Virus record (IMG/VR): IMGVR_UViG_3300025168_000021
Coordinates: 1-34,857 of that record
DNA: 34,857 nt
Reading direction: 5' to 3' (one strand)
From: a virus
The notes under the pieces were generated by a model. It worked only from the letters and a program-made list of their open reading frames with translations. It did not search any database and was not told the DNA's origin. Of the stretch, positions 22,208 through 29,339 are shown in pieces; positions within the stretch are counted from its first letter, which is position 1, and each line of letters opens with the position of its first letter. Both the position numbers and the translations under genes were made by a program.

Positions 22208-22441
22208 TTATTTCAATCCTTGCAAAACTTCAACTACTGCAAACAATATGCCCATTCCTGCTATTACGATATAGAATTTTCTGTCCTTGTTGGCTTGTTT
22301 GCTCTCTATTTCTTTAAAATGGGTCCCTAATTCATACTCCACTTTCATCAGTCGTTCACATAGTTTCTCTATCTTTTCCTCAAAGGTGTCTAATCTGTCC
22401 AAGATCCTTTTAGTCAAATCATCAAACTCGGTCATTGACAT
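22208..22441 (-). CDS. Coiled coil with C-terminal membrane segment
   Basis: 77 aa. Residues 5-52 form a charged coiled coil (DLTKRILDRLDTFEEKIEKL and following heptads) and 57-74 a hydrophobic segment (YIVIAGMGILFAVVEVL). This layout is that of XhlA-type small phage proteins linked to holins, and also of membrane-anchored assembly factors. It overlaps the portal gene end by 10 bases, unlike the lysis cassette 7 kb away, so a head-assembly membrane anchor is possible. Confidence 0.65.
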   Translation of the reverse strand: MSMTEFDDLTKRILDRLDTFEEKIEKLCERLMKVEYELGTHFKEIESKQANKDRKFYIVIAGMGILFAVVEVLQGLK

Positions 22442-23763
22442 TCACATCTACGTTTAGTACATAATGCGTGTTGGCCCTCCTTGCACATCTTACACATTAT
22501 TTTTGGCTTTGCTTTTACTTGAGATACCTGTTTAATATTTTCTTTAATAAAATTTTCTTGTTTAATATCTTGAGCATTTTTGGCTATTGTAGATTGTACG
22601 TCTTGTTTGGCTTTTATTTCATCATCATCAGGTAGTTCCATTCCCGTATTAGTTCTAAACCAATCTCGGCCCTCATTAGTGGTCATGATGCCAGTATTGA
22701 CCAAATCTTTGACCTGATCTACTTCTAACTCTACCACGTTTTGAGTGGTGAATCCAACAACTAGCATTACCTCATCTGGATCAAATCCGTTTTGGATTAG
22801 TACGGAATCAAAAATCTCTGTCTTTAGTTTGTTGGCCAAATATCTCTGATAACCCCTAACCCTTTTCATTACGATATTGTCCGTTGTCTCTGATGATGCT
22901 CTAGATGTAAAGTCTCCCGTCATTATATCGTGGGGGAACTGGGTCCCGAGTTCAAAGGTTTTTTCTATATGTGTAATATAATCTGTATATTTGCTGTTAC
23001 CTTGAGTTTCAAAGAAATCAATCTCTGGTTTAATCTTCTGGACCCTTTTGTCTCCTGGCTTGTATCTTTGCCATCTTACTGCTTCTTTTTCTAAATATGT
23101 ATCTGATGCTCCCGGGTAGGTAATGGTCGTGATGGGATACGCATTATTCAAGATGATGGCTCCCATTGCATCTTCTATACCCCACATAATTTCTATTAAT
23201 GGTGCTGTTGTCCTGTTTCCTACTGTTCTTGGAATTGCCAGTGAATAGAATAGTGACTTACCCCATGGTTGTCTTGAATAGCTTGTTAAGTTAAACTCTA
23301 CAAATTTACCTGTCTTGCCCTCTCCCAACTTTTCTGTCTGTCCATTCTGTGTTCTATGTTCATAAAATTCCAGTTTTCCAGTTGGGTCCCTTTTCTTAGA
23401 TATGATGGTTGACATATCTACTTCCATCACATCATCTATGGAATTTTCATCTAGTTTCTCCAAGATTCCATTACCTGTAATTAATACAGTAGTAACCAAT
23501 GATTCAAATTTATCATAAAAATTGGTCTTTCTTATCCATTGTTGAATTAGATCTTTAGCTTCCTCATTATCAGAGTTTACGGTCATTTCTGTGCCAGTGA
23601 TTAATTCCGAATAAGATGATATGGCTATTTGTAGCTGTGGTGTCCTGTCATGAAATTTTAGTAACTGATCAAAAGTAATGTGGGTTGGTTGCTCTCTGCT
23701 AAAATCACTTCTTACTATCTTTGCCAGTGGCACTTTGGCTTCTACTATTTTAGGTAATGTCAT
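22432..23763 (-). CDS. Portal protein with C-terminal zinc tail
   Basis: 443 aa. Typical portal features: an N-terminal wing helix (FDQLLKFHDRTPQLQIAI), a clip/stem region with IEIMWGIEDAMGAIILNNAYP and a C-terminal wing with FELGTQFPHDIMTGDFTSR, and ETTDNIVMKRVRGYQRYLANKL. Dodecameric portals form the DNA entry channel and bind the terminase. The last 20 residues (CKMCKEGQHALC...RRCEC, six Cys and one His) are an unusual zinc-binding tail, possibly in contact with DNA or the terminase. Overlaps the Ig-like gene by 4 bases. Confidence 0.85.
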   Translation of the reverse strand: MTLPKIVEAKVPLAKIVRSDFSREQPTHITFDQLLKFHDRTPQLQIAISSYSELITGTEMTVNSDNEEAKDLIQQWIRKTNFYDKFESLVTTVLITGNGILEKLDENSIDDVMEVDMSTIISKKRDPTGKLEFYEHRTQNGQTEKLGEGKTGKFVEFNLTSYSRQPWGKSLFYSLAIPRTVGNRTTAPLIEIMWGIEDAMGAIILNNAYPITTITYPGASDTYLEKEAVRWQRYKPGDKRVQKIKPEIDFFETQGNSKYTDYITHIEKTFELGTQFPHDIMTGDFTSRASSETTDNIVMKRVRGYQRYLANKLKTEIFDSVLIQNGFDPDEVMLVVGFTTQNVVELEVDQVKDLVNTGIMTTNEGRDWFRTNTGMELPDDDEIKAKQDVQSTIAKNAQDIKQENFIKENIKQVSQVKAKPKIMCKMCKEGQHALCTKRRCECQ

Positions 23764-24092
23764 GCACTGGGACCCTCAAGGATAAGGAGTTCTTGCCTGT
23801 TTAGAGTTGATTCTTTTACTCCTGTTTTAGACAATTCAAGTTTAACATTATAGATGTTTGGTGGTGGCATCTCATTTTCATTAACTGCATATTCAAAAGT
23901 GCCTCCAGTGGCAGAAGTAATACTGGCAGTTTTACCAAAATAATCGCCCCATCTATAATTTTTATATAATCTAATCTTAACTGTATATCCTGTTAGGTTT
24001 TTCTTTTTTGTGTACTGTTGATTGGTATAGATAGTTCCTGTTAATTTACTTTCAGAGCTAAAATCATCTCTGTACCATTTCGGTTGATCCAT
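23760..24092 (-). CDS. Ig-like (BppU N-terminal-type) virion protein
   Basis: 110 aa from the ATG at 24092, beginning MDQPKWYRDD. The body is a beta-sandwich with GYTVKIRLYKNYRWGDYF and PPPNIYNVKLELSKTG, the same texture as the Ig-like protein at 12131-12475. A TTG at 24116 would add eight residues and is closer to the promoter box. It overlaps the portal start by 4 bases; a head-surface or neck decoration role is inferred. Confidence 0.6.
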   Translation of the reverse strand: MDQPKWYRDDFSSESKLTGTIYTNQQYTKKKNLTGYTVKIRLYKNYRWGDYFGKTASITSATGGTFEYAVNENEMPPPNIYNVKLELSKTGVKESTLNRQELLILEGPSA

Positions 24093-24137
24093 GATTAAAT
24101 ACAATCCATAAGCCAATACAACCTTTTTTAGAATTCA

Positions 24138-24157
24138 ATATATAAAGAGAAATAATA
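24138..24157 (-). promoter_or_regulatory. Late-type promoter of the head module
   Basis: The minus strand reads TATTATTTCTCTTTATATAT. It shares 15 bases with 18105-18120 and contains TTTATATAT as a likely TATA box, 22-30 bases before the TTG at 24116. The adjoining 24158-24244 holds no gene that I can support: it is AT-rich with a short ATGTAtcTACAT inverted repeat. Confidence 0.55.
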
Positions 24158-24244
24158 GACTTTAATTCAGGCTGATGATGTATCTACATTCTTTCAACCT
24201 GGCCGTATATACTAATTAAAACATGATAAAATATATTAAAAGAA

Positions 24245-24334
24245 TTAACCAATTGGAGAATAGTCATTTTGGTCTAATTCTCTTGCCATTACTCTGTCTT
24301 TGTATCTATAACAAGGAAGGATCTTAGGTGTCAA
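24245..24334 (-). CDS. 29-aa mini-protein
   Basis: The TTG start overlaps the stop of the upstream gene (AATTGAC). The peptide begins MTPKILPCYRYKDRVMARE and ends DYSPIG. The amino-acid make-up is protein-like and the overlap suggests coupling, but there is no domain and the start is weak. Confidence 0.35.
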   Translation of the reverse strand: MTPKILPCYRYKDRVMARELDQNDYSPIG

Positions 24335-24486
24335 TTTAATCCACCATAGGCTACATGATAACCATAGCCTTTACTTGCGTAATAAAGAATGGAATCTTTT
24401 GTGTAACTTGTTTTAAATAATGTTTCAAGAACAGAATCTATTTTTTCCTGTGAGGCGTTTTCTATTGCTAATTGTTCAAAAATCAT
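24331..24486 (-). CDS. 51-aa hypothetical protein
   Basis: From the ATG at 24486: a helical protein (MIFEQLAIENASQEKIDSVL) with a Tyr/Gly-rich C-terminus (YYASKGYGYHVAYGG). A further in-frame ATG at 24528 lies only a few bases after the GCTTAAAAAG promoter box, too close for a transcript to include it, so the shorter form is preferred. Single-gene cassette; function unknown. Confidence 0.55.
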   Translation of the reverse strand: MIFEQLAIENASQEKIDSVLETLFKTSYTKDSILYYASKGYGYHVAYGGLN

Positions 24487-24528
24487 AGCAATATTAATTC
24501 CTGCGTTGTTTTGTACTGTTTTATTCAT

Positions 24529-24544
24529 ATCTTTTTAAGCAAAC
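24529..24544 (-). promoter_or_regulatory. GCTTAAAAAG promoter box
   Basis: Minus-strand GTTTGCTTAAAAAGATA, a copy of the five-member element, about 45 bases before the preferred start at 24486. Confidence 0.6.
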
Positions 24545-24616
24545 TTGGTATATTTATAGATTGTTATTGAATAAAGTTGACCTAGACCAGCTGAAAAGCT
24601 GATAAGCTTAATGGTT

Positions 24617-24630
24617 AAAATAAAAAAAAA
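24617..24630 (-). terminator. T-rich terminator
   Basis: After the stop at 24642 the minus strand reads CATCTTTTTTTTTATTTTAACCAT. It continues into AAGCTtatcAGCTT and AGCTtttcAGCT inverted repeats and GGTCAAC; the ATTTAACCAT and GGTCAAC ends match the sequence after the capsid terminator. Confidence 0.55.
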
Positions 24631-24641
24631 GATGATTGAAT

Positions 24642-24818
24642 TTAATCAATCTGTCCGAATATGTTTTTTATGTTTTCTTCTGCATCATCACGTTGGACAT
24701 ATACTCTTTTTACAAGTATGCCATCTTCTTTGTGAAGATCAATATGGTGCATACTTGTGGCATTGAATAGACGTTCCACCGTTTTTACAGGCTCTTTGGT
24801 TTTTAAATCCATGCTCAT
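24642..24818 (-). CDS. 58-aa hypothetical protein
   Basis: From the ATG at 24818: MSMDLKTKEPVKTVERLFN, then a His-rich MHHIDLH stretch and KRVYVQRDDAEENIKNIFGQ. The ATG is about 25 bases after a TTTATATTG box, fitting leaderless transcription, while the longer TTG start at 24842 lies within that box. No Cys pairs. Unassigned. Confidence 0.55.
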   Translation of the reverse strand: MSMDLKTKEPVKTVERLFNATSMHHIDLHKEDGILVKRVYVQRDDAEENIKNIFGQID

Positions 24819-24863
24819 AGTTACAGCATCAGATTTAGACAATATAAACCATTAAGGTCAATG

Positions 24864-25085
24864 TTAGTCAGGTATAGGTAAATTTCCGTTAGCTCTGAAC
24901 CATGTCTGAATAATTCTTTTAGTGTGATGTGCCTTGGTTACAGTTTCATTATCTTTAATCTTTTTAAGGTCTTTTTGCTTATCGTCTATCTGTTTTAACA
25001 CATCATTGATGGAATCAACAAGTAATGATAGATATTCCTCATGCGTTAATGGTTGCCTATTGTTCAATGTATAATCTCCAACCAA
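24864..25085 (-). CDS. 73-aa helical hypothetical protein
   Basis: Two helices: LTHEEYLSLLVDSINDVLKQI with a charged coiled-coil continuation, then TKAHHTKRIIQTWFRANG. The start codon is TTG at 25085; a short basic 21-codon frame overlaps it. No domain recognised. Confidence 0.5.
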   Translation of the reverse strand: MVGDYTLNNRQPLTHEEYLSLLVDSINDVLKQIDDKQKDLKKIKDNETVTKAHHTKRIIQTWFRANGNLPIPD

Positions 25086-25118
25086 CTCTCTTAAATCTTT
25101 TTCCTTTGAACATGAATT

Positions 25119-25229
25119 TCATCTTTTTATTATTCTCCATGAATCCCTAAGATAATAGTGCATAAAACAGCAATAATGATATTCTTGTTTGCATACTTTA
25201 CAATAAATTATTACTAATTCGTTACTCAT
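25119..25229 (-). CDS. 36-aa zinc-knuckle mini-protein
   Basis: IYCKVCKQEYHYCCFMHYY gives a C-x2-C...C-C...H arrangement with a basic C-terminus. Its ATG overlaps the stop of the upstream gene (start 25229, stop 25222-25224). Function unknown. Confidence 0.5.
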   Translation of the reverse strand: MSNELVIIYCKVCKQEYHYCCFMHYYLRDSWRIIKR

Positions 25230-25479
25230 TACTATCTAGTATCTCTGATAATACTGATGTTGGTATGTTGTCGAGGTCTTTCATTTCTTCTTTTATCTTT
25301 TCTATCTTTGCTTCCAATTCCTTGTAGATGGTATATCCGTTGTTTACGTCATTTATGGATTTAGCGTATTCGGCATAAGTGTTGGCAAATAACATGGCCA
25401 AAGAGTTCTTACTGTTTCTTCCTATAGTCTTGCCAGTAGCCTTAATTATAAATTCTTGTAACCTATCTTCATCATTCAA
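25222..25479 (-). CDS. 85-aa hypothetical helical protein
   Basis: Three helices, the last an acidic/basic coiled coil (YKELEAKIEKIKEEMKDL). It overlaps the terminase large subunit gene by 8 bases, so it is made with it; it may be a packaging cofactor. No family recognised. Confidence 0.6.
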   Translation of the reverse strand: MNDEDRLQEFIIKATGKTIGRNSKNSLAMLFANTYAEYAKSINDVNNGYTIYKELEAKIEKIKEEMKDLDNIPTSVLSEILDSNE

Positions 25480-26908
25480 AGGACTCAGTATTCATTAAGA
25501 CACTAGATGATTTATGTATTTCTGTTTCGTTAGTTTTAACCAATTTATTGTCCATCACATCATAATGGCCATAATCAAACTCTTTGAGGTCCCAACAAGC
25601 CATGATGAAACAGTCTCCAATATCAAAGTTTAATTCCTCTTTGTTTATGCCACCCTTTTTGTCAAATTGTGCGGCACGAAGCTGTGAAATTAATTTGGTG
25701 TGTGATGGGTGTATTCTTACCTTGCCCATCTTGACCATCTGGGCTGAATTGATGGCCATCTTACTTCTTAACGATTGAATGTTGGCTGACTCATGGTCCC
25801 TTATCTGTAAACCAAAGTTGATAGGTAATGCTGGAATACCTCTCTCCTCTAGGTCCCTGATAAATCCAGGGTGGGCCGAGTCTATTTTTACATTATCATT
25901 GTATCTGTGGGCCATGTCTTCCATCACATCTAGCATGGCACTTGGCGATGGTCTTGGAAATTCATTGGCCTCTGTAATGTATAATATATCATCTCTTATC
26001 TCTGCACCTAATACACCAAAGTTTGATGATCCAAATGCTGGGTCCCCGTAACAACCTGATCTACCACCAACAACCGTTAAATCATACTCTGTGATTATAT
26101 TGTCCAATGCTTCATACACATCTCCTTTTCCAAATCCGTATTTTAAATTGTATTCCCTTTCAAAGCTTGGAGACTTTTTAGCTGTAATAATATCTTCCTC
26201 TCTGAATACCTTGTTTAGTCCTATTTTATAATCCATGTGCTTCATAATGTAACCGTTGTCTGTTTCATCTTCCATTCTTTCAAACAATCCACCAGGAAGA
26301 TTTGGTGTACTGATTAGCAATATGTGTGGATTGGTCTTTGGAATGTATCTCTCGGCCACTGTTCGTGCCTCATCTTGGTATCTTGAGGGAAAAAAGTCGG
26401 CTTCGTCCAGCATGACTACCTTTGGATTTAAGCCTCTTGCAGGGCTCAAGTGGTTGGTAGGAAATCCCTCTATCCTGCAGCCATTCAGCATTACCACACT
26501 CTCTTTGGTCTTAAACTCATAGTTAAACAAAGATTTGATTCTACCAATGACCTTGTTTGTTAAATCCTGATTGGCACCTGTAATAACAACTACGGAAACA
26601 TCTACCTGGCTATTCTTCCATACATCATCTTTAAGACAATTCCATGCTATCCATCTAATGGTCCATTCGGTAATTCCAAGGCCAGTGGCCTTCTTAACCC
26701 ATAGTTTTTTATTAGATTCTAGTATGGTTGTTAATTCTTCCTCATAGTCAAAGTATTCCAACTTTGTTGGTAATGCTTCCCAAAACTCTTTGAATGATAA
26801 GCCTCTATACTGTGGTAAATTTACTGATATTTCATCTTCATTTTCAATTGGAATCAGTCTCTTTAGTGTTCGGATATCTTCATGGAATTGCTGTTCTTTA
26901 TTGTCCAA
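25472..26908 (-). CDS. terL: Terminase large subunit
   Basis: 478 aa. The ATPase that pumps DNA into the prohead and the nuclease that cuts it. The P-loop form KKATGLGITEW (about 72-82), Walker B VVMLDEADFF (164-173) and coupling motif ISTP (199-202) form the ATPase. The RNase H-like nuclease follows with acidic residues in GDPAFGSS (D289), KIDSAHPG (D343) and NFDIGDCF (D429/D432). Length and order are normal. It overlaps the small subunit gene by 11 bases. Confidence 0.93.
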   Translation of the reverse strand: MDNKEQQFHEDIRTLKRLIPIENEDEISVNLPQYRGLSFKEFWEALPTKLEYFDYEEELTTILESNKKLWVKKATGLGITEWTIRWIAWNCLKDDVWKNSQVDVSVVVITGANQDLTNKVIGRIKSLFNYEFKTKESVVMLNGCRIEGFPTNHLSPARGLNPKVVMLDEADFFPSRYQDEARTVAERYIPKTNPHILLISTPNLPGGLFERMEDETDNGYIMKHMDYKIGLNKVFREEDIITAKKSPSFEREYNLKYGFGKGDVYEALDNIITEYDLTVVGGRSGCYGDPAFGSSNFGVLGAEIRDDILYITEANEFPRPSPSAMLDVMEDMAHRYNDNVKIDSAHPGFIRDLEERGIPALPINFGLQIRDHESANIQSLRSKMAINSAQMVKMGKVRIHPSHTKLISQLRAAQFDKKGGINKEELNFDIGDCFIMACWDLKEFDYGHYDVMDNKLVKTNETEIHKSSSVLMNTESFE

Positions 26909-27170
26909 GATACACCTTTGGTTGATCTAGTCTTTTCTCTGCCAACTTTCTCAAGTGTGATATACCCAATACCAAATCTGCGATATGTGACTTTTGGTTA
27001 GTAGCCTTGATTAATCTGTCCATGTATGCCAATACTAAGTCATTATCAGTCTGTGATGGATTCTCTCCCATAGCCTTTTTAATATTTGTCTCACATAGTT
27101 TGATAATTCTTTCCAATCTTCTGCCATCGCTGTTTAGATTGGACCAATGATTCTTTACCATATTTCTCAT
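26898..27170 (-). CDS. Terminase small subunit candidate
   Basis: 90 aa, all-helical, basic N-terminus, with LERIIKLCETNIKKAMG and LVLAYMDRLIKATNQK. Size and place directly before the large subunit are right for the DNA-recognition subunit, but there is no clear HTH. Just upstream (27171-27213) is an AT-rich promoter-like stretch. Confidence 0.6.
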   Translation of the reverse strand: MRNMVKNHWSNLNSDGRRLERIIKLCETNIKKAMGENPSQTDNDLVLAYMDRLIKATNQKSHIADLVLGISHLRKLAEKRLDQPKVYLGQ

Positions 27171-27213
27171 TTTTTATTCGTGACCATGACTAAAACAGAA
27201 ATAATTAAACTTA

Positions 27214-27369
27214 TTATTCTTTTATTGGGACCCAGATAACCACGCCCTCTACTGTGTTTCTTTTCTCAAAGGCGCATCTAGTATGAAATCTTTGGTGAGT
27301 TGCCTTACGTGTTCCAATAAGGATATCATTCTCCTCAAACTGCATACCACATAGATTACACTCAATCAT
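27214..27369 (-). CDS. 51-aa zinc-finger mini-protein
   Basis: MIECNLCGMQFEENDIL then HQRFHTRCAFEKR: a C-x2-C...H-x3-C finger like small LIM/PARP-type zinc modules. A GGGACCC site lies in its last codons (27227). The ATG overlaps the stop of the 43-aa gene (27362-27369). Unassigned. Confidence 0.65.
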   Translation of the reverse strand: MIECNLCGMQFEENDILIGTRKATHQRFHTRCAFEKRNTVEGVVIWVPIKE

Positions 27370-27493
27370 TCTTAACAATATCCACTAGATTTTCTCCAGT
27401 CGTGTTGTCTATTATGATATCCATGGGACCCACGGTTATGATTATGCACTTATCATTTTTCATAACTATGTCAAAGTCTCCTACTTTAATCAT
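27362..27493 (-). CDS. 43-aa beta-rich mini-protein
   Basis: MIKVGDFDIVMKNDKCIIITV, then PMDIIIDNTTGENLVDIV: short strands of a small barrel or beta sheet. The ATG shares a base with the stop of the 101-aa gene (TAATG at 27491-27495). Function unknown. Confidence 0.6.
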   Translation of the reverse strand: MIKVGDFDIVMKNDKCIIITVGPMDIIIDNTTGENLVDIVKND

Positions 27494-27798
27494 TATAACA
27501 CTCCCAACTCTCTGGCGATACTGTCTAATTGATCACAGTACATATCATCTTGAGCCATTACTACTTGATTCTTTTTGTAGTATCTAATAGTGTAGGTATC
27601 AGAGATTTCCATATATTGAATTGCTACTGAGGTAATTTTCTTTGGATTTTTTGCTGGTTTGATTATTACTGTATTATAACCAACATTGATGCTTTTTCCA
27701 AACTGATTTTGTGTGCCAATGTACTGCAATAAAGGAAAGCCATTGACTTTTGTTTGGTTGAGTTGTTGTACTATTGTTTGTTCTACTGTTGTATTCAT
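27493..27798 (-). CDS. 101-aa hypothetical protein
   Basis: N-terminal helix (VEQTIVQQLNQTKVNGFPLLQ), then a beta-rich centre (YNTVIIKPAKNPKKITSVAIQY, DTYTIRYYKKNQVV) and C-terminal helix (CDQLDSIARELGVL). It heads a three-gene unit with the 43-aa and 51-aa proteins, and has its own GCTTAAAAACATA promoter. No family recognised. Confidence 0.65.
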   Translation of the reverse strand: MNTTVEQTIVQQLNQTKVNGFPLLQYIGTQNQFGKSINVGYNTVIIKPAKNPKKITSVAIQYMEISDTYTIRYYKKNQVVMAQDDMYCDQLDSIARELGVL

Positions 27799-27830
27799 GT
27801 ATTATTTACGGTGGTTCTTCTATATAATCT

Positions 27831-27847
27831 TATGTTTTTAAGCAAAA
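27831..27847 (-). promoter_or_regulatory. GCTTAAAAACATA promoter box
   Basis: Minus-strand TTTTGCTTAAAAACATA, about 33-41 bases before the ATG at 27798. It directly abuts the T-rich terminator of the preceding gene. Confidence 0.7.
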
Positions 27848-27866
27848 AAAAATAAAAAGAGAAAAA
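27848..27866 (-). terminator. T-rich terminator of the 46-aa zinc gene
   Basis: The minus strand reads CTTTTTCTCTTTTTATTTTT ten bases after the stop at 27877, nearly the same as the terminator at 10897-10918. Confidence 0.55.
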
Positions 27867-27876
27867 GTTGTATTGG

Positions 27877-28017
27877 TTATTGTGTTGTTTGCATTCGGTA
27901 GTAAATTCCATCTCTGATAGTAAAGTTCTTGAAAACATACTCACATTCGGAGCATATTTTACTATCATTTCTTTCTGGATATTTACAATTTTCACATTTG
28001 GTGTAAATTATTCCCAT
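27877..28017 (-). CDS. 46-aa zinc-ribbon mini-protein
   Basis: Begins MGIIYTKCENCKYPERND with a second pair CSEC 15 residues on, then YVFKNFTIRDGIYYR. A textbook zinc ribbon with its own GCTTAAAAACATA promoter and its own terminator, so it is an independent small transcription unit. The overlapping 66-codon frame at 27795-27995 is a shadow. Confidence 0.7.
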   Translation of the reverse strand: MGIIYTKCENCKYPERNDSKICSECEYVFKNFTIRDGIYYRMQTTQ

Positions 28018-28050
28018 GGTTATATTAGGCCATACGTTCTATTTATAATT

Positions 28051-28067
28051 ATGTTTTTAAGCAAAAT
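28051..28067 (-). promoter_or_regulatory. GCTTAAAAACATA promoter box
   Basis: Minus-strand ATTTTGCTTAAAAACAT, about 34-42 bases before the ATG at 28017, followed by AATTATAAATAG. It lies just after the stop of the 29-aa zinc gene. Confidence 0.7.
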
Positions 28068-28068
28068 A

Positions 28069-28158
28069 TTAATCATGACATGAACAGCCACAAGCCATGT
28101 GGTACCAATCCTTTATCTGTTTGGTACATTTCTCACAGGTATGGAATTTTTTGGTCAT
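28069..28158 (-). CDS. 29-aa zinc-knuckle mini-protein
   Basis: HTCEKCTKQIKDWYHMACGCSCH: six metal-ligand-type residues in 29. ATGA overlap with the 67-aa gene (28155-28158). It is the last gene of the lysis transcript. Function unknown. Confidence 0.55.
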   Translation of the reverse strand: MTKKFHTCEKCTKQIKDWYHMACGCSCHD

Positions 28159-28358
28159 GGTGGTTCAATCCTCGGGAATGTTATGGCTATCATATCTGCG
28201 TAATCTCTTAACCAATCAACCTCTATCATTACCTGTCCATGGGCTTCATGTGATGCGATACAATCGTATAATGTCCTAGTAATTGCCTTGGTTACTAGCT
28301 CCCATACTTGATCTTCTGTGTATAGGTTTAATTCCTTGGGTCCCTTATCTTGTGGCAT
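28155..28358 (-). CDS. 67-aa hypothetical protein
   Basis: Two helices: EDQVWELVTKAITRTLYDCIAS and VDWLRDYADMIAITF. The ATG at 28358 lies inside the end of the 23-aa TM gene. No recognised family; may belong to the lysis group by position. Confidence 0.6.
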   Translation of the reverse strand: MPQDKGPKELNLYTEDQVWELVTKAITRTLYDCIASHEAHGQVMIEVDWLRDYADMIAITFPRIEPP

Positions 28359-28416
28359 AATACATAGTATAAACTGCTATAATGATTAAAGATGAAATAA
28401 TATAAATCCTATTCAT
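28345..28416 (-). CDS. 23-aa single-membrane-segment peptide
   Basis: After MNR the peptide is one hydrophobic segment (YIISSLIIIAVYTMYYA) and ends in TR. The ATG overlaps the matrixin stop (ATGA at 28413-28416) and the stop overlaps the next start, so translation is coupled. Small one-TM peptides beside lysis genes often act as holin partners or membrane disruptors; that role is an inference. Confidence 0.5.
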   Translation of the reverse strand: MNRIYIISSLIIIAVYTMYYATR

Positions 28417-29108
28417 CGCCTAACGGCTAGGCATAACCAGCGTTTTATGATGTTATACCACTTGAATCTTGACCAGACTCTTTGTCCATATTTTACTCTG
28501 ATTCTGTATATGTCTCTATCAGATAGGTCCAGATTATCTACTGAATAGTATGGGTCCATTACATCACTACCATCTTTGGCACCTGTTACGTCATGTTTTA
28601 GTCCTAGTGTATGACCTAACTCATGGATTAATACTGCATAGATATTGTAAGTTTTTAGTATGTTGTCTGGATAAGCGTTCTCCACTAGCCCTTTCTCTAT
28701 TGCTTTATCTCCTCTAATACCCTTACCTTTTAGGTCCCAGATGTATGAAGCATTAAATACCACCTGTCCTGACACGCTTCCCTGATTTGGGAAATAGGCA
28801 TAGGCCAACACGCTGGGTTTTTCTTTGAAATAATTATCCTCATCTTTTGTCCTGAATCTTATCTCTATGTCCGCTTTAGTATTCCAAGCTGATTTAAATT
28901 TAGTTGGTATTTCAAAGTTCCATGTGGATATTGCCAGATTTACTGCTCTCTTTAACTGTCTTTTGGATATTAATTTTAATGATTCATGGTATTCCACGTC
29001 ATAATATAGCACATCATTATCCCATTTACCCTCCCATTCTGTTTGTTCTGCAATAAATTCTACCTTTCCATTTAATTCATTACGAGCAATAACACAGTTA
29101 GGGTTCAT
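28413..29108 (-). CDS. Matrixin-type zinc metalloprotease
   Basis: 231 aa. The active site HELGHTLGLKHD (162-173) and the Met-turn SDVMDPYY (181-188) define a metzincin of the matrixin (M10) type. Residues about 48-125 carry the expected helix and beta sheet (AVNLAISTWNF, ADIEIRFRT, GQVVFNASYIW). There is no signal peptide; the C-terminus is a basic, aromatic amphipathic stretch (VWSRFKWYNIIKRWL). Archaea without peptidoglycan are enclosed by a protein S-layer, so this is a plausible endolysin-equivalent or entry enzyme. It follows a holin-like gene. Confidence 0.88.
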   Translation of the reverse strand: MNPNCVIARNELNGKVEFIAEQTEWEGKWDNDVLYYDVEYHESLKLISKRQLKRAVNLAISTWNFEIPTKFKSAWNTKADIEIRFRTKDEDNYFKEKPSVLAYAYFPNQGSVSGQVVFNASYIWDLKGKGIRGDKAIEKGLVENAYPDNILKTYNIYAVLIHELGHTLGLKHDVTGAKDGSDVMDPYYSVDNLDLSDRDIYRIRVKYGQRVWSRFKWYNIIKRWLCLAVRR

Positions 29109-29110
29109 AA

Positions 29111-29147
29111 TAAAAATAAAAAAGTGACCTAAAAAAATACTTTTAGG
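29111..29147 (-). terminator. Hairpin plus T-tract between holin-like gene and matrixin
   Basis: CCTAAAA (29128-29134) and TTTTAGG (29141-29147) form a perfect 7-bp stem with a 6-base loop; on the minus strand it is followed by TTTTTTATTTTTATT and, at once, the matrixin ATG. The stem includes the holin-like stop codon. A stem and U-tract here could act as an attenuator that limits or delays protease expression. Confidence 0.55.
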
Positions 29148-29319
29148 CTTTGTTATCTGATTTATGCTTTACATAATCTGCCCCAATTAGCAAAGCTATT
29201 GGTGCCAATAATGCAACGGCCACAGTATCATCTAGGGCTATTTTATCGAGACCTGTCCAAAGTGCTACAAGTCCACCATAAATTCCCAGACCATAATATC
29301 TTAGGTTTCCTGCTGACAT
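29143..29319 (-). CDS. 58-aa two-TM holin-like protein
   Basis: Residues about 8-24 (YYGLGIYGGLVALWTGL) and 32-49 (TVAVALLAPIALLIGADY) are hydrophobic segments separated by LDKIALDD, with a charged tail KHKSDNKA. Two short TM segments and a charged C-terminus are the class II holin layout. It is the first gene of the lysis transcript, about 25 bases after a TAATATATAG box. Expected role: timed holes in the membrane that release the protease. Confidence 0.7.
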   Translation of the reverse strand: MSAGNLRYYGLGIYGGLVALWTGLDKIALDDTVAVALLAPIALLIGADYVKHKSDNKA

Positions 29320-29339
29320 AATAATCGATTAAATTTGCA

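Noticed and set aside
25057-25122. 21-codon basic frame starting at ATGA after the 36-aa zinc gene
   Set aside because: The coupling overlap is suggestive, but it is very short and overlaps the 73-aa gene start; not enough to call.
27795-27995. 66-codon minus-strand frame
   Set aside because: It overlaps the 46-aa zinc ribbon in another frame, runs through its terminator and the next promoter box, and has no family-like features.
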